Shown piece after piece: positions 44,252 through 54,393 of a DNA stretch of 64,000 nt (position 1 is its first letter; each line of letters begins with the position of its first letter). The DNA is taken from positions 1,973,501 to 2,037,500 of the forward strand of contig NC_013790.1 in NCBI RefSeq assembly GCF_000024185.1, written 5' to 3'. The notes below the pieces were generated by a model, which saw nothing but the letters and a program-made list of their open reading frames with translations, made no database searches and was not told the origin of the DNA. The position numbers and the translations under genes were made by a program. Source of the DNA: Methanobrevibacter ruminantium M1 (GTDB lineage Archaea; Methanobacteriota; Methanobacteria; Methanobacteriales; Methanobacteriaceae).

Positions 44252-44932
44252 ATGACTAAAGCTGTGTTCTTTGATATAGATGATACTCTTTTAGACACTT
44301 CTAGCTTTGCAGATCTTGCAAGACATGCGGCTATTGAAAGTATGTGCAACAACGGTTTACCTTTAGAACCTGATGAAGCATATGACCTATTAAAAGATAT
44401 TATTAAAGAAAAAGGTTCAAACTATTCAAAACACTTTAACATATTGACAAAAGAAGTTTTAGGTAAGGAAGATCCTCTTTTAGTGGCAATCGGCATGACC
44501 ACTTACCATAACGTTAAATTTGCACTTTTAAGACCATTCCCTAGAACAAGTGCCATTTTAATCTACTTAAAAAGTAACGGCTATAAATTAGGGGCAATAA
44601 CAAATGGAATCACAATAAAACAATGGGAGAAACTTGTCAGATTAAATTTATATCATTTCTTTGACATTGTAATTACATCAGAGGAAGTGGGAGTTGAAAA
44701 GCCAGACCCTGAAATCTATCTTGAAGCATGCAGAAGAATGGCATGTGATGTTAAAAAAAGTGTTATGGTAGGGAATAAACTAGATATTGATTGTATGGGT
44801 GCAGTTAATGCTGGAATGAGTGCAATACTTGTAAATTCCACTTTAGATGAAGAGGAAAAAGAAAGAGTTAATAATGAAGACATTGATATAATAGTTTTAG
44901 ACAGCATTTCCGATGTTGATACTGTTTTATAA
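44252..44932 (+). CDS. HAD-superfamily hydrolase
   Basis: Cytosolic phosphatase of the HAD class (TIGR02253-like). Motif I FFDIDDTLLDTS with nucleophile Asp8 and acid/base Asp10; motif II ITNG at about 116-119; motif III Lys in VGVEKPDPEIY; motif IV MVGNKLDIDCMGAVNAGM. A helical cap lies between residues 15 and 95. The substrate is not inferable; related archaeal enzymes act on small sugar or glyceraldehyde phosphates. 226 residues. A zinc-ribbon membrane protein gene follows by 77 bp. Confidence 0.85.
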   Translation: MTKAVFFDIDDTLLDTSSFADLARHAAIESMCNNGLPLEPDEAYDLLKDIIKEKGSNYSKHFNILTKEVLGKEDPLLVAIGMTTYHNVKFALLRPFPRTSAILIYLKSNGYKLGAITNGITIKQWEKLVRLNLYHFFDIVITSEEVGVEKPDPEIYLEACRRMACDVKKSVMVGNKLDIDCMGAVNAGMSAILVNSTLDEEEKERVNNEDIDIIVLDSISDVDTVL

Positions 44933-45009
44933 GTTTATTTGAAAATAAACGATGAATATAAATTTATTAATTTATTTTAAATTATTTTAAAAACATTGCG
45001 GGTGATAAA

Positions 45010-45798
45010 ATGGCGCAAATCAAATGCCCAGACTGTGGCAAAGAACAAGAAGATACAAATAAATTCTGTAAAAATTGTGGAGCTAATCTATCAAATGTAA
45101 AAGCAGAAGAAGTAAAATTAGACCTAGACGCTGCTCCAACTGAAGAGAAAATAGACTTAAACACTGCTCCAACTGAAGAAAAATTAGATACAGATGCTTC
45201 TGAAGTTAAAGAAACTCCTAAAGCTCCTGTGGAAAATAAAAAGATATGCAGCAAATGTGGACATGAATTGAATAATGAAAAGTTCTGTCCAAGATGCGGA
45301 CAATCCACAGCATCCATAGTTCCATATGAAGCCAAGACTGAAAGCCAAGGTGAAAATAATGACAAAACCTGTCCATCCTGTGGAACTAAAGTAACTACAG
45401 AAAAGTTCTGTCCAAATTGCGGAAGTAAAATAGAAGAGAAAAAACCAGTTCAAACACAAAACGCTCCACAGAAATATTGTAGAAATTGTGGAAATCCGAT
45501 TGATCCTAAAGCTGAAATATGTCCAAAATGTGGCGTAAGACAATTGACTGTTGTTAAAAAAGAACCTTTATTCTCTCTTATTCTATCACTTATATTCCCA
45601 GGCCTTGGGCAATTCTATAATAATCAAACTCATAAAGGAATCTTTTTAATTATTGGAGCAATCGTATCCATCGTTTTAACAATTTTTGTAATTGGAGTCT
45701 TATTATACATGCTTGTATGGCTTTACGGTATGTACGATGCATATAGCACTACAATTGCTTTAAATAATGGAGAGTATGTTGAAGATAAACTCTTCTAA
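45010..45798 (+). CDS. Multi-zinc-ribbon membrane protein
   Basis: Function unknown. Four CxxC...CxxC zinc ribbons occupy the first 176 residues: CPDCGKEQ with FCKNCG (6-27), CSKCGHELNNEKFCPRCG (79-96), CPSCGTKVTTEKFCPNCG (119-136) and YCRNCGNPIDPKAEICPKCG (157-176). A Pro/Glu/Thr linker between the first two has an internal APTEEKIDLN/APTEEKLDTD repeat. The C-terminal 75 residues have TM2-like hydrophobic hairpins (LFSLILSLIFPGLGQFYNNQ, GIFLIIGAIVSIVLTIFVIG). It probably sits in the membrane with cytosolic zinc ribbons that bind a partner. GGTGATAAA is the ribosome site. Confidence 0.8.
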   Translation: MAQIKCPDCGKEQEDTNKFCKNCGANLSNVKAEEVKLDLDAAPTEEKIDLNTAPTEEKLDTDASEVKETPKAPVENKKICSKCGHELNNEKFCPRCGQSTASIVPYEAKTESQGENNDKTCPSCGTKVTTEKFCPNCGSKIEEKKPVQTQNAPQKYCRNCGNPIDPKAEICPKCGVRQLTVVKKEPLFSLILSLIFPGLGQFYNNQTHKGIFLIIGAIVSIVLTIFVIGVLLYMLVWLYGMYDAYSTTIALNNGEYVEDKLF

Positions 45799-46576
45799 AT
45801 ACTCTTTTTTAATTTAAATACTTTTTTTCAATCTTTATCCTATAAATCATCACTATTTTTTTATTTTTCGATAATAAACTTTTTTGAATGCTTTCACTCC
45901 TTTTAAAATTATAAATTCATTAATTTTATATTATTTAATCTTTTAATTATATGAAAATTATATGAACCATAAGTTAAATATTACTTAAAAAAAAAATTAA
46001 TTTTTTAAAAGTGAACTATAATGAAAATCCCTTAATCGAGTTAAGTCAATGTTAAACAATGAATAAATTAAATTCCTTACTTTATAAAGCCATTATTAAA
46101 AAATAAGGTAAAATTAGTTAATAATAGATAAAAAATAGATAAATATAAATAAGAAGATATGTAAAGTATAGTAAATAATAGGTAAAACAGTAGTAAATAA
46201 TAAGTAAATAATAAGTAAATAATAAGTAAATAATAAGCAAATTATAAGTAAATTATAAGTAAATTATAAGTAAATAATAGATAAATAATAGGTAAACTTG
46301 TAGTAAATAATAACTAAATTATAAATAAATAAGAAATAAACTATAGCAAAGTAATAATAAAGAAATAACAAAGATATAACAATCTTATAAGTAAATAATA
46401 ACTAAGAATCAGTTATTTATTTATTATAGAACAAACAATACATAATATTATAAATAGTTTAATATAGTAAACCCATATTTAAAAAGTAAGCTTTAAATAA
46501 GTATTTTAAAAAGGGAAACTATAAAAATTTCAAAAATAAATTTTTTTATTTAAAGATTATAATAAGAGGTGATAAT
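45799..46576. other. Long spacer with an 11-bp periodic array
   Basis: About 780 bp without a gene. The array at 46160-46345 fills its centre. Just before the next gene a TATA-like ATTATAAATAG lies near 46448-46458. Confidence 0.55.
46160..46345. repeat. 11-bp periodic TAAGTAAATAA array
   Basis: Consecutive units TAAGTAAATAA start at 46201, 46212, 46223, 46234 (TAAGCAAATTA), 46245 and so on, with exact 11-bp spacing over at least nine units; flanking degenerate units extend it. A larger pattern, GTAAATAATAGGTAAA, occurs on both sides. Confidence 0.85.
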
Positions 46577-46849
46577 ATGAGTGATTTTGAGGAAGTAATG
46601 ACTGAATACATCAAAATCTCAAAACACCGCGAAAAAGTATTTAAAACATTGAAAGATGGTTCTAAAAAACCTAGTGACATTGCAAGAGAAACAAATTTAA
46701 ACATCAACAGTGTTAGTTTATCTCTTAAACAGTTAACTGAAAAAGAATTGGTTTATTTATTAAATCCTGACGACAAGAAAGGACGTTTATATAAATTAAC
46801 CGAAATAGGCGAAACAATAATCAAGGAATTTGATGAAAAAACCGAATAA
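46577..46849 (+). CDS. Small winged-helix transcriptional regulator
   Basis: A 90-residue one-domain DNA-binding protein. REKVFKTLKDGSKKPSDIAR, NINSVSLSLKQLTEKELVYL and the wing NPDDKKGRLYKLTEIGETII give a complete helix-turn-helix with wing, similar to archaeal ArsR/MarR-type mini-regulators. No ligand or metal-binding Cys/His cluster. Start ATG 46577 with GAGGTGATAAT upstream. It stands alone after a long repeat-bearing spacer; its target cannot be predicted. Confidence 0.78.
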   Translation: MSDFEEVMTEYIKISKHREKVFKTLKDGSKKPSDIARETNLNINSVSLSLKQLTEKELVYLLNPDDKKGRLYKLTEIGETIIKEFDEKTE

Positions 46850-46978
46850 AAACTGTGAAAAAATACTGTAAAGTTGAACTTAAAAAAAATAAGTAAAAAA
46901 AAACTCAAAGAATTTGAACTTAAAAAAATAAAAAAATAAAAAATAATCTAAGGATTATTATAATAAAAAAAAATAAAA

Positions 46979-47755
46979 TTAAATTTCAATTTCTAAAGCT
47001 ATAGGGCAGTGATCAGAACCCATCACTTCAGAGATAATGTAAGATGCTCTTACATTGTCTTTAAATTCTTCGTTTACGAAGAAGTAATCTAAACGCCACC
47101 CTACATTGCGTTCTCTCGCTCTAGTCCTATAACTCCACCATGTATATTTTTCTTTTTCATTTTCATGTAGCATTCTAAAGGTATCTACATAGCCATTGTC
47201 TAGAAATTTGCTTACCCATTCTCTTTCTATAGGAAGAAAACCTGATACATCCTCATTTTGCTTAGGTCTTGCAAGATCTATTTCCTTATGTGCAGTATTT
47301 AAGTCACCGCAGATAACAAGATTTTTTCCTTGGTCTCTTAAATCGTTAGCATAATCAAGAAATGCATCATAGAAGTCTAATTTATATTGCAATCTCTCTT
47401 CGTCGCGACCTCCATTAGGATAATAGATGTTTAAGAGAGTAAAGTCATCAAAATCCAATCTGATTAATCTTCCTTCAATATCAAATTTCTCAATTCCCAT
47501 TCCATTAATAACTTCATTTGGCTCTATTGAAGTGTAAGTGGCCACTCCGCTATATCCTCCCCTTTCAGCTGAGTGGAAATAGCTGGTATAGCCTGGAACA
47601 TTGATTAATTTTTTTGGTAACTGCTCTATTTTAGCTTTGGTTTCCTGTAAGTTTACAATATCTGCTTTCTCTTCATTAAACCAGTCTAGAAAGCCCTTTT
47701 TATGAATTGCTCTAATGCCATTTACATTCCATGAGATAAGTCTAATTTTTGTCAT
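46979..47755 (-). CDS. xthA: Exodeoxyribonuclease III / AP endonuclease
   Basis: Base-excision repair enzyme cutting at abasic sites. [20 protein letters not shown] with the metal-site Asn, NLQETKAK with the catalytic Glu, [39 protein letters not shown] with the Asp/Asn pair, and the end [20 protein letters not shown] with the Asp-His. 258 residues from ATG 47755; a GTG 9 nt upstream is less likely. Minus strand, after pheS. Confidence 0.95.
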   Translation of the reverse strand: MTKIRLISWNVNGIRAIHKKGFLDWFNEEKADIVNLQETKAKIEQLPKKLINVPGYTSYFHSAERGGYSGVATYTSIEPNEVINGMGIEKFDIEGRLIRLDFDDFTLLNIYYPNGGRDEERLQYKLDFYDAFLDYANDLRDQGKNLVICGDLNTAHKEIDLARPKQNEDVSGFLPIEREWVSKFLDNGYVDTFRMLHENEKEKYTWWSYRTRARERNVGWRLDYFFVNEEFKDNVRASYIISEVMGSDHCPIALEIEI

Positions 47756-47821
47756 AAAAATCACATCTAACTAAAAGCATAAAATCAAAAAATAGATAAA
47801 AAATAAAAATCTAAAAAAATA

Positions 47822-47844
47822 GCCTATTCTCCAAAAGAATAGGC
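47822..47844 (-). terminator. Hairpin after pheS
   Basis: GCCTATTCT, loop CCAAA, AGAATAGGC: a perfect 9-bp stem located between the pheS stop and the xthA start, both reading left. The sequence to its left on the + strand is A-rich, giving U after the stem in the pheS transcript. Confidence 0.6.
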
Positions 47845-47896
47845 CAAAAGATAAAAATTACATTTTAATTAATTAGTTAAAAAAAATATTCCTAAA

Positions 47897-47967
47897 GAAA
47901 CTTATTCAAAGTTAATGCCTTCTTCTAAGGAAGAAACTTATTCAAAGTTAATGCCTTCTTCTAAAGG
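47897..47967. repeat. 36-bp tandem duplication of the pheS 3' end
   Basis: GAAACTTATTCAAAGTTAAT begins at 47897 and again at 47933, and both copies continue through GCCTTCTTCTAA. The right copy holds the last pheS codons and stop; the left copy is downstream of the stop on the minus strand. 36 bp equals 12 codons. Confidence 0.9.
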
Positions 47968-49485
47968 AACTTCCCTTAACCAACTGATATCACTCTTATA
48001 AAGCATTCTAATATCAGATAAGTCATATCTAATCATAGCTAAACGTTCAATACCTAAACCAAATGCTAAGGCTGGAACTTTAACACCTAAAGGTTCTAAA
48101 ACTTCAGGTCTAAACATTCCACATCCGCCAAGCTCTATCCAGCTTTCCTTCTCTTCCAAATAGATTTCACATTCAGTTGAAAGATAAGTGTAAGGGAAAT
48201 ATGCAGGTCTGAATCTAACTTCAAAGCCTAATTTCTTATAGAATTCCTTTAATGTTCCGAGGAGATTTTGATAATTGATTCCAGGAGCTGCAACCAATCC
48301 TTCCACTTGATGGAACTCAGGCAAATGCTTATAGTCAAAGGTTTCTCTTCTAAATACTCTGCCTACTGAAAACATTTTAATAGGAAGCTCCCAATTTGCT
48401 AGTGCTTGTGTAGAAATTCCAGTTGTATGGGTTCTAAGAACAGATTGGCGAGCAATATCTGCATCCCAATCATAATGCCAACCTTCAGAATTGGTATTTC
48501 CACCATCTTCATGGGTTTTAGCTACCCTTTCAACAAGGTCATCATCTGGCAAGTCGCAAGTCAATGGATTCTTTACATAAAATGTATCCTGCATCTCCCT
48601 TGCAGCGTGATCTTGAGGCTGGAACAATGAGTCGAAATTCCAAAATGCAGACTCCAAATATTCTCCTTTTGCTTCTGTAAAGCCAAGGTTAAGGAAGATT
48701 TCCCTAATTTCCTGAATGATTCTTCTTAATGGATGTTCCTTACCTGGGAAGAAAATAGGATATTCAGCATTAATATCATAAGGCCTGTATTTTAGTTTAG
48801 CCCAACTGCCGTCTTTCAATTGCTCATGAGTCAATTGGGTAGCCTCTTCAGTTAAGTCAAAGCCCTTATCTAAAATCTCATAAGCCAAGTCATTTAGCTG
48901 GAAGCTATGGGAAGTGGTTTTTTCACTTGCAATTAATTTTTTCCTATCTTTAAGTGCTGCTAAACCATTAGCCATATCTTCATCAAGTTCATCTTGAGAT
49001 AAACTTCCCTTTTCATTTAAAAGATTAAGTAAAACTTCATCATCACCTAATTTATCTTTAGAAGATTCTCCAACTTCAGTGATAGTCACTACACCTTTGT
49101 TTATCTTAGCCCAGCCTTTACGAACTAACCAGCCAATTGCAATATTGATTTCCTTCTTTTCAAGACTGTCTATTTTAGCCAAATCTTTCATATGCAATTC
49201 TTTTTTCTCTTGAAGCTCATTAAGGATTCTTCTTTCAGGAAGACCGATTTCAGCATACTTCTTACCATATTTAGTTAAGCTGAACTTCTCTTCAACATCT
49301 TTTTTAACAGTGATGATTCCTTTGGAAGCGAGAATTCCTGCTGCGCTCATTACAGACTTAATGTTTAAGCCTGTATCTTGAGCTATCTCATCAGGACTAA
49401 GATCTTCGTTCTTTTCTAACTCTTTAAGTAATTTTTTTTCATAAATATGTAATTCATTAATGATTTTATCTATAACTTCACTCAT
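47938..49485 (-). CDS. pheS: Phenylalanyl-tRNA synthetase, alpha subunit
   Basis: Archaeal/eukaryotic-type PheS. The N-terminal 200 residues are repeated winged-helix units ([40 protein letters not shown]) that bind tRNA. The catalytic class II core has [40 protein letters not shown] (motif 1-2 region), [38 protein letters not shown] (motif 2 with Arg) and [20 protein letters not shown] (motif 3). 515 residues. The beta subunit is not nearby. The last codons are tandemly duplicated downstream. Confidence 0.97.
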   Translation of the reverse strand: MSEVIDKIINELHIYEKKLLKELEKNEDLSPDEIAQDTGLNIKSVMSAAGILASKGIITVKKDVEEKFSLTKYGKKYAEIGLPERRILNELQEKKELHMKDLAKIDSLEKKEINIAIGWLVRKGWAKINKGVVTITEVGESSKDKLGDDEVLLNLLNEKGSLSQDELDEDMANGLAALKDRKKLIASEKTTSHSFQLNDLAYEILDKGFDLTEEATQLTHEQLKDGSWAKLKYRPYDINAEYPIFFPGKEHPLRRIIQEIREIFLNLGFTEAKGEYLESAFWNFDSLFQPQDHAAREMQDTFYVKNPLTCDLPDDDLVERVAKTHEDGGNTNSEGWHYDWDADIARQSVLRTHTTGISTQALANWELPIKMFSVGRVFRRETFDYKHLPEFHQVEGLVAAPGINYQNLLGTLKEFYKKLGFEVRFRPAYFPYTYLSTECEIYLEEKESWIELGGCGMFRPEVLEPLGVKVPALAFGLGIERLAMIRYDLSDIRMLYKSDISWLREVPLEEGINFE

Positions 49486-49809
49486 CTAAACACCAGATGT
49501 GATTTTTATATTTTTATTAAATAAGCATTATTTTATAATATTATAATATATCTTTAATCTAATTAATAAAGATTTATGAAAAATAGCTCTAATAAAAAAA
49601 ACTATCATTTATGAAAAGGAGTTTTTAATTAAGGAAATTCTTAATAAAAAAAGTTTTTTAAGAAAGAGAATAAATGATAAAAAAAATAGAAATAAAAAAT
49701 AGAAATGAAAAATAGAAATGAAAAATAGAAATGAAAAATAGAAATGGCAAATAAAAATGGAAAATAAAAAAATAATAAAAAACGAAGCTTGAATAAAGAA
49801 AAAAAAGAA
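49486..49809. other. Spacer with a 13-bp repeat array
   Basis: A/T-rich pheS promoter side and the array at 49689-49766 next to the end of the CitG-like gene. No gene seen. Confidence 0.5.
49689..49766. repeat. 13-bp tandem repeat, six copies
   Basis: Units near GAAATGAAAAATA start at 49689, 49702, 49715, 49728, 49741 and 49754; the middle three are identical and the outer ones vary. Confidence 0.85.
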
Positions 49810-50709
49810 TTAGAATTCTTTATCCAAATAGCTAATAAATATAGATGCTGCAGTTAAATCAGCAGTAGTGCCGGGATTATATTTATTTTCATAGAGATAG
49901 TCATCGAATTCTAAAAGCTTTTCTACAAAGTCATCATCATCTTTAAATTCTAAAAGCTCTTTTGCCTTTAGAGACACATCTTTAGCAACCTCATCACCAT
50001 ATTTTCTTGAAATGAGAGTGTCTGGAATCTCTGATAAAAGTGTCATGAAAGTGAGTACAGTAGCCTTATTGATTTTATCAACATCCTCACATGAATTGCA
50101 GAAACCAGTGAATGTCGGATAACCGATTTCAAAGGAAACAGGCATTTTAGAAGTAAGCTCAGATGCCAATCTATCCCAAGGAGCAGATATCTTTAAAACA
50201 TCAAACATGGTTTGATTGTTTGCACGCAATTCATCCTTAGCCTTCTCGCTGGTTACATCAAACTCATCCTGATCCCCCATTCCTCCAGCATCAGCTAAAT
50301 TAATTGCATCATATAAATCTACAGCATCTTCAACAGTAGTTGCATCCATCAATTTACCTACATTTTCTTGAATTTGGCTAAAATCATCACTTATTGAAGC
50401 AGCAGCTGCAATAGGAACACACATCATCATAATGCCCAGATTGGTATTATTTGCAATCCATTTATTTGTTTCAGCAACTGCCTCTAAAATATATTTGCCT
50501 AAATTTGCATCAGACAAATCATCAATGGATTGGGTGTGATTAGCCAATTCTCGAATGGTATCTCCAATAACAACTCCACTGATTATAAAGTCTTCAAAGA
50601 CCATATCATCATAATTACGAGTCCTATGAACATTTCCAGGTTTTGGATAACCACTAACTTCTAACGCTGATGCAATTTGTGCCAATTTTGCTATTTGGTT
50701 TGCTTCCAT
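49810..50709 (-). CDS. CitG/MdcB-family protein (triphosphoribosyl-dephospho-CoA synthase-like)
   Basis: Homologue of the enzyme that builds the citrate or malonate lyase prosthetic-group precursor. Signature parts: SALEVSGYPKPGNVHRTRNY with the conserved KPGNVHR (residues about 14-33), NTNLGIMMMCVPIAAAASIS, DAINLADAGGMGDQDEFDVT and NPGTTADLTAASIFISYL at the end. 299 residues. No citrate lyase (CitDEF) or malonate decarboxylase genes are seen, and methanogens do not use them, so the product is probably a related ribosylated cofactor intermediate (inference). It precedes nothing obviously related; hemB lies 67 bp upstream on the same strand. Confidence 0.8.
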   Translation of the reverse strand: MEANQIAKLAQIASALEVSGYPKPGNVHRTRNYDDMVFEDFIISGVVIGDTIRELANHTQSIDDLSDANLGKYILEAVAETNKWIANNTNLGIMMMCVPIAAAASISDDFSQIQENVGKLMDATTVEDAVDLYDAINLADAGGMGDQDEFDVTSEKAKDELRANNQTMFDVLKISAPWDRLASELTSKMPVSFEIGYPTFTGFCNSCEDVDKINKATVLTFMTLLSEIPDTLISRKYGDEVAKDVSLKAKELLEFKDDDDFVEKLLEFDDYLYENKYNPGTTADLTAASIFISYLDKEF

Positions 50710-50776
50710 AAGAATACCTCAAAATTAATAAAATTGAATACCTCAAATAAGAATGCCTCAAATATTGGAAAAAATA

Positions 50777-51772
50777 TTATAAATGATCTAAAGCATATGG
50801 AGCGAAATTGCTAATAATCAAGTCTGCACCTGCTCTTTTAATGCATAATAAGGATTCCATAATAGAGTCTTCAGTCAAATAGCCATTTTCTATTCCTGCC
50901 ATAATCATTGAAAATTCGCCACTTACATTATAAGTTACCAAAGGCAGATTAAATTCATCTTTTACTGTTTTAATAATGTCTAAATAAGGTAAAGCGGGTT
51001 TAACCATTAAAAAGTCAGTTCCTTCAGTAACATCAAGCTCTGCCTCACGAATAGCCTCACGAGCATTAGCTGGATCCATTTGATAGGATTTCCTATTTCC
51101 AACAGATGGAGAAGAGCATGCCGCTTCCCTAAATGGAGCATAAAAAGAAGAGGCGAACTTAACAGAATAAGACATAATCATTGTATTATAATATCCTGCC
51201 TCATCAAGAGCCTCTCTGATTGCTGCAACTCTACCATCCATCATATCAGAAGGAGCTACAATATCAGCACCAGCCTCTGCATGAGATACCGCAGTCTTTG
51301 CCAAGAACTTTAAGGATTCGTCATTTAATATTTCATATCCAAAATCAGTATCTTCATTTTCCTTCAATATTCCACAATGACCATGAGAAGTGTATTCACA
51401 AAGACAAACATCAGTTATAACAACTAAATCAGTTTCAGCCTTTAATTTGCGAACGGTCTTTTGAACTATTCCTGTTGGAGAATAAGCAGGGCTTGCGATT
51501 TCATCTTTTTCGCTATCACTTGGAATACCGAATATGATGATTGATCTTAATCCTTTAGCCTCCAATGTTTTTGCATATTCCACAGCACCATTTATAGAAA
51601 ATCGGAATTCTCCAGGCATTGTAGAAATCTCTTCCTTTTCATCATCCTTTAAATCCTCTTTTACAAAGATTGGATAAATCAAATCCTCTTTATTTAATTT
51701 GGTTTCACGAACTATATCTCTTATTTTAGAGTTTTTTCTATATCTTCTCATTCTAGTATTTGGAAAATCCAT
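50777..51772 (-). CDS. hemB: Porphobilinogen synthase (delta-aminolevulinate dehydratase)
   Basis: Condenses two 5-aminolevulinate molecules to porphobilinogen. [28 protein letters not shown], the zinc-binding loop [17 protein letters not shown] (three Cys), [17 protein letters not shown], the first Schiff-base Lys in [20 protein letters not shown], and the second in [13 protein letters not shown]. From ATG 51772 it has 331 residues; a GTG 9 nt upstream is the alternative. The CitG-like gene follows by 67 bp, so the two may be co-transcribed. Confidence 0.96.
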   Translation of the reverse strand: MDFPNTRMRRYRKNSKIRDIVRETKLNKEDLIYPIFVKEDLKDDEKEEISTMPGEFRFSINGAVEYAKTLEAKGLRSIIIFGIPSDSEKDEIASPAYSPTGIVQKTVRKLKAETDLVVITDVCLCEYTSHGHCGILKENEDTDFGYEILNDESLKFLAKTAVSHAEAGADIVAPSDMMDGRVAAIREALDEAGYYNTMIMSYSVKFASSFYAPFREAACSSPSVGNRKSYQMDPANAREAIREAELDVTEGTDFLMVKPALPYLDIIKTVKDEFNLPLVTYNVSGEFSMIMAGIENGYLTEDSIMESLLCIKRAGADLIISNFAPYALDHL

Positions 51773-52128
51773 ATTATTCACTCACAAAACTTTAATAATT
51801 AAAATAATAATTTTAATTGACTGTTTAAGGAAATAATGATTTTAATAGATTTAAAAAAATAAAGTAAGATTTAAATGAAAAATATTAAAATCATAATTTT
51901 TAAAATAATAATTTAATTAAATATATGTCATTTAAAAATACTTAAAATTTATTAATTAAATTAGAATAATAATGATAAGAAAAAATACCTAAAACTTAAA
52001 AATTAAATTAGAACAATAATAAGAGATAAGAAAAAATACCTAAAACTTAATAATTGAATTAAAATAATAAATATAATGAGTAAAAAATATTTACATAGAA
52101 GAAATTTGAAAATAATTAAAGTGATACA
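51773..52128. other. Divergent spacer between hemB and aroC with a direct repeat
   Basis: A 51-bp-spaced repeat (GATAAGAAAAAATACCTAAA at 51974 and 52025, with a weaker copy before) lies in the middle. No gene seen. Confidence 0.55.
51974..52052. repeat. Direct repeat with 51-bp period
   Basis: GATAAGAAAAAATACCTAAA followed by ACTTAA at 51974 and 52025; the segments between are also similar (AATTAAATTAGAA versus AATTGAATTAAAA). Confidence 0.7.
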
Positions 52129-53229
52129 ATGACAAATACAATTGGAAAAATCTTTAGAATTACTAGTTTTGGTTCTAGTCATGGAAAAGCACTTGGAGCT
52201 ATTGTAGACGGATGTCCAGCTAATCTAGAACTTAGTGAAGAAGATATACAAATTGAATTAAATAAACGCAGACCAGGAACCAGTGCTTTAACAACTGCAA
52301 GAAAAGAACAGGACCAAGTGGAAATATTATCAGGAGTATTTGAAGGAAAAACAGATGGAACTCCAATAACTGGAGTTGTATACAATACAAATCAAAAATC
52401 TAAAGATTATTCATCACTTAAGAACACTCCAAGACCAGGACATGGAGATTACTGCTGGATAGAAAGATACGGAAACTACGACTATAACGGAGGAGGTCGT
52501 GGAAGCGGTAGAATTACCATAGGCCATGTAATCGGCGGAGCTATAGCAAAAAAGCTTCTTAGTGCAAAAGGAATAAAAATAATCTCCCATGTTGTGCAAA
52601 TCGGAGATATAAGAGCAAAGGAAGCAAATATTGAATCACTTGAAGAAAACATCACAAAGAATAATGTAAGATGTGGAGACCTTGAAGTGGCCAAGCTTAT
52701 GGAAGATTTGATTTTATCTAAAAAGGAAGAAGGAAACTCTGTAGGGGGAGTTGTTGAAACAATTGCTTTAGGAGTTCCAGCAGGACTTGGAGAACCTGTT
52801 TTTGGAAAAATAGATGGAGATTTAGCAAAAGTCCTAATGAACATCAATGCTGTTAAAGGAGTGGAAATAGGGTTAGGATTTGGTGTTGCGACCAAAACAG
52901 CAAAAGAAATCAATGATGAATTCTATTACGAAAGAGATGATGTTAAAACTAAAACAAACAATTCTGGAGGAATTCTTGGAGGAATGACAAATGGAATGCC
53001 AATTGTATCAAGAATTGCAATTAAGCCTACTCCTTCAATTTCTCAAATTCAAGAAACCATTGATTTAAATAAAAAGGAAAACACTACAATTGAAATTAAA
53101 GGTAGACATGATCCATGCATCTGTCCAAGAGTTACTGCAGTGGCTGAATCAGCAACTGCAATAGTTTTAGCAGACCATATGATTCGTTCAGGATTTATCC
53201 ATCCTACAAATTTAGAAAAAAGAGTTTAA
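52129..53229 (+). CDS. aroC: Chorismate synthase
   Basis: Last step of the shikimate pathway, FMN-dependent. [20 protein letters not shown] at the start with the conserved [17 protein letters not shown] loop (residues about 46-58), [40 protein letters not shown] and [40 protein letters not shown] near the C-terminus. 366 residues, normal. Start ATG 52129 after AAGTGATACA. Single gene on the + strand. Confidence 0.96.
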   Translation: MTNTIGKIFRITSFGSSHGKALGAIVDGCPANLELSEEDIQIELNKRRPGTSALTTARKEQDQVEILSGVFEGKTDGTPITGVVYNTNQKSKDYSSLKNTPRPGHGDYCWIERYGNYDYNGGGRGSGRITIGHVIGGAIAKKLLSAKGIKIISHVVQIGDIRAKEANIESLEENITKNNVRCGDLEVAKLMEDLILSKKEEGNSVGGVVETIALGVPAGLGEPVFGKIDGDLAKVLMNINAVKGVEIGLGFGVATKTAKEINDEFYYERDDVKTKTNNSGGILGGMTNGMPIVSRIAIKPTPSISQIQETIDLNKKENTTIEIKGRHDPCICPRVTAVAESATAIVLADHMIRSGFIHPTNLEKRV

Positions 53230-53280
53230 GTTAAAATTAGATTAAAAATAAAAAAGATAATTGAAATAAAAAAAACTAAA

Positions 53281-53370
53281 ACCTAAAAATAATAAAAAAA
53301 GTTTAAATAAAAAAAATAATAAGAAAAACAGAAAAAAACCTAAAAATAATAAAAAAAGTTTAAATAAAAA
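53281..53370. repeat. Direct repeat with 57-bp period
   Basis: ACCTAAAAATAATAAAAAAA followed by GTTTAAATAAAAA at 53281-53313 and again at 53338-53370, lying in the gap between the convergent aroC and MBL-fold genes. Confidence 0.8.
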
Positions 53371-53401
53371 TTAATTAAAAATTAAAAAAATAAGAAAAAT
53401 A

Positions 53402-54343
53402 TTATTTAGAGCTAAAAGAATTATTAGAATCATTATTATTATAATATTTCTTCTTATTTCTCATTTTATTTCTTTTATTTGATTTAACTTTAAAATTAGT
53501 TGAATAAACGTCTTCTTGTTTCATATGAGCTGCAAATCTGTCCTTAAGTCTTAACATACGAGACTTTTGAGGATATTTTTCATTAACATCCACCAACATT
53601 CCATCAAATGCAGCAAGAGTTCTAACACCTGTGTTCTTTGAAACCTTTATTGCCTGTTCAACCGGATTGGCAGCAATCATCTTAAATCCAAAATGAGTCA
53701 TTATAGCTAATTTTGGCTTAACGTCACCAACCAAATTTATAAAGTCATCAGTACACATATGTCCCTTGATAGCATCATCATCATGTCTTAAAACGCTTCC
53801 TATCAATATATCTGCACCCTTATGATATTTCTTCAATTCCTCAAAATATCTTGTATCGGAAGTGTAGGAAACCTTTAAGTTATTTGCTTCCATCTGAAAG
53901 CCCACACCTGTAGGATCTCCATGAATGGTGTCAGTTCCCTTTATTGAAAAATCAGGGAAACGTTTGATTTTATTTGGAACCAAAATCAGATTCTTGGAAT
54001 TGCTTCTATGGTAATTAGAAATTGCAGGACCCCAACGCTTATACTTTTCAAAAACAGACCTGCTCCCCATAATAATCCCATTATTCTTTGTCATTCCACG
54101 AGTCATCGCTTCAATAAGAATCTCTGCATCACCATAATGATCAGTGTGTGAATGGGAAATATAAATTCCATCAATTTTAGTTGGGTTTACACCAAATTGG
54201 TAAGACCTGACAAGGGCACCTGGACCTGGGTCGATATGATAATTCTTTCCACCGAAATTATCAAGCCTGAATCCCCCAGTCATTCTTTTTTGACTAATGG
54301 TGGTAAATCTTCCTCCACCAGAACCTAAAAATGTTATTTTCAT
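53402..54343 (-). CDS. MBL-fold metallohydrolase
   Basis: Metallo-beta-lactamase fold. KITFLGSGGGRFTTISQKR at the N-terminus, YISHSHTDHYGDAEIL with the HxHxDH metal motif (residues about 67-74), SYTSDTRYFEELKKY with the bridging Asp, and LAIMTHFGFKM with a further His. The C-terminal 40 residues are basic and Asn-rich. The fold covers RNases, phosphodiesterases and lactonases; the activity cannot be assigned here. From ATG 54343 (AAGGTG 6 nt upstream) it has 313 residues. Same strand as and 50 bp downstream of the DUF2121 gene, so they are likely co-transcribed. Confidence 0.85.
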   Translation of the reverse strand: MKITFLGSGGGRFTTISQKRMTGGFRLDNFGGKNYHIDPGPGALVRSYQFGVNPTKIDGIYISHSHTDHYGDAEILIEAMTRGMTKNNGIIMGSRSVFEKYKRWGPAISNYHRSNSKNLILVPNKIKRFPDFSIKGTDTIHGDPTGVGFQMEANNLKVSYTSDTRYFEELKKYHKGADILIGSVLRHDDDAIKGHMCTDDFINLVGDVKPKLAIMTHFGFKMIAANPVEQAIKVSKNTGVRTLAAFDGMLVDVNEKYPQKSRMLRLKDRFAAHMKQEDVYSTNFKVKSNKRNKMRNKKKYYNNNDSNNSFSSK

Positions 54344-54393
54344 ATTAAGCACCTTAAATAAGGAATTTTAATACATCTCTTAATTTAAAAAAC

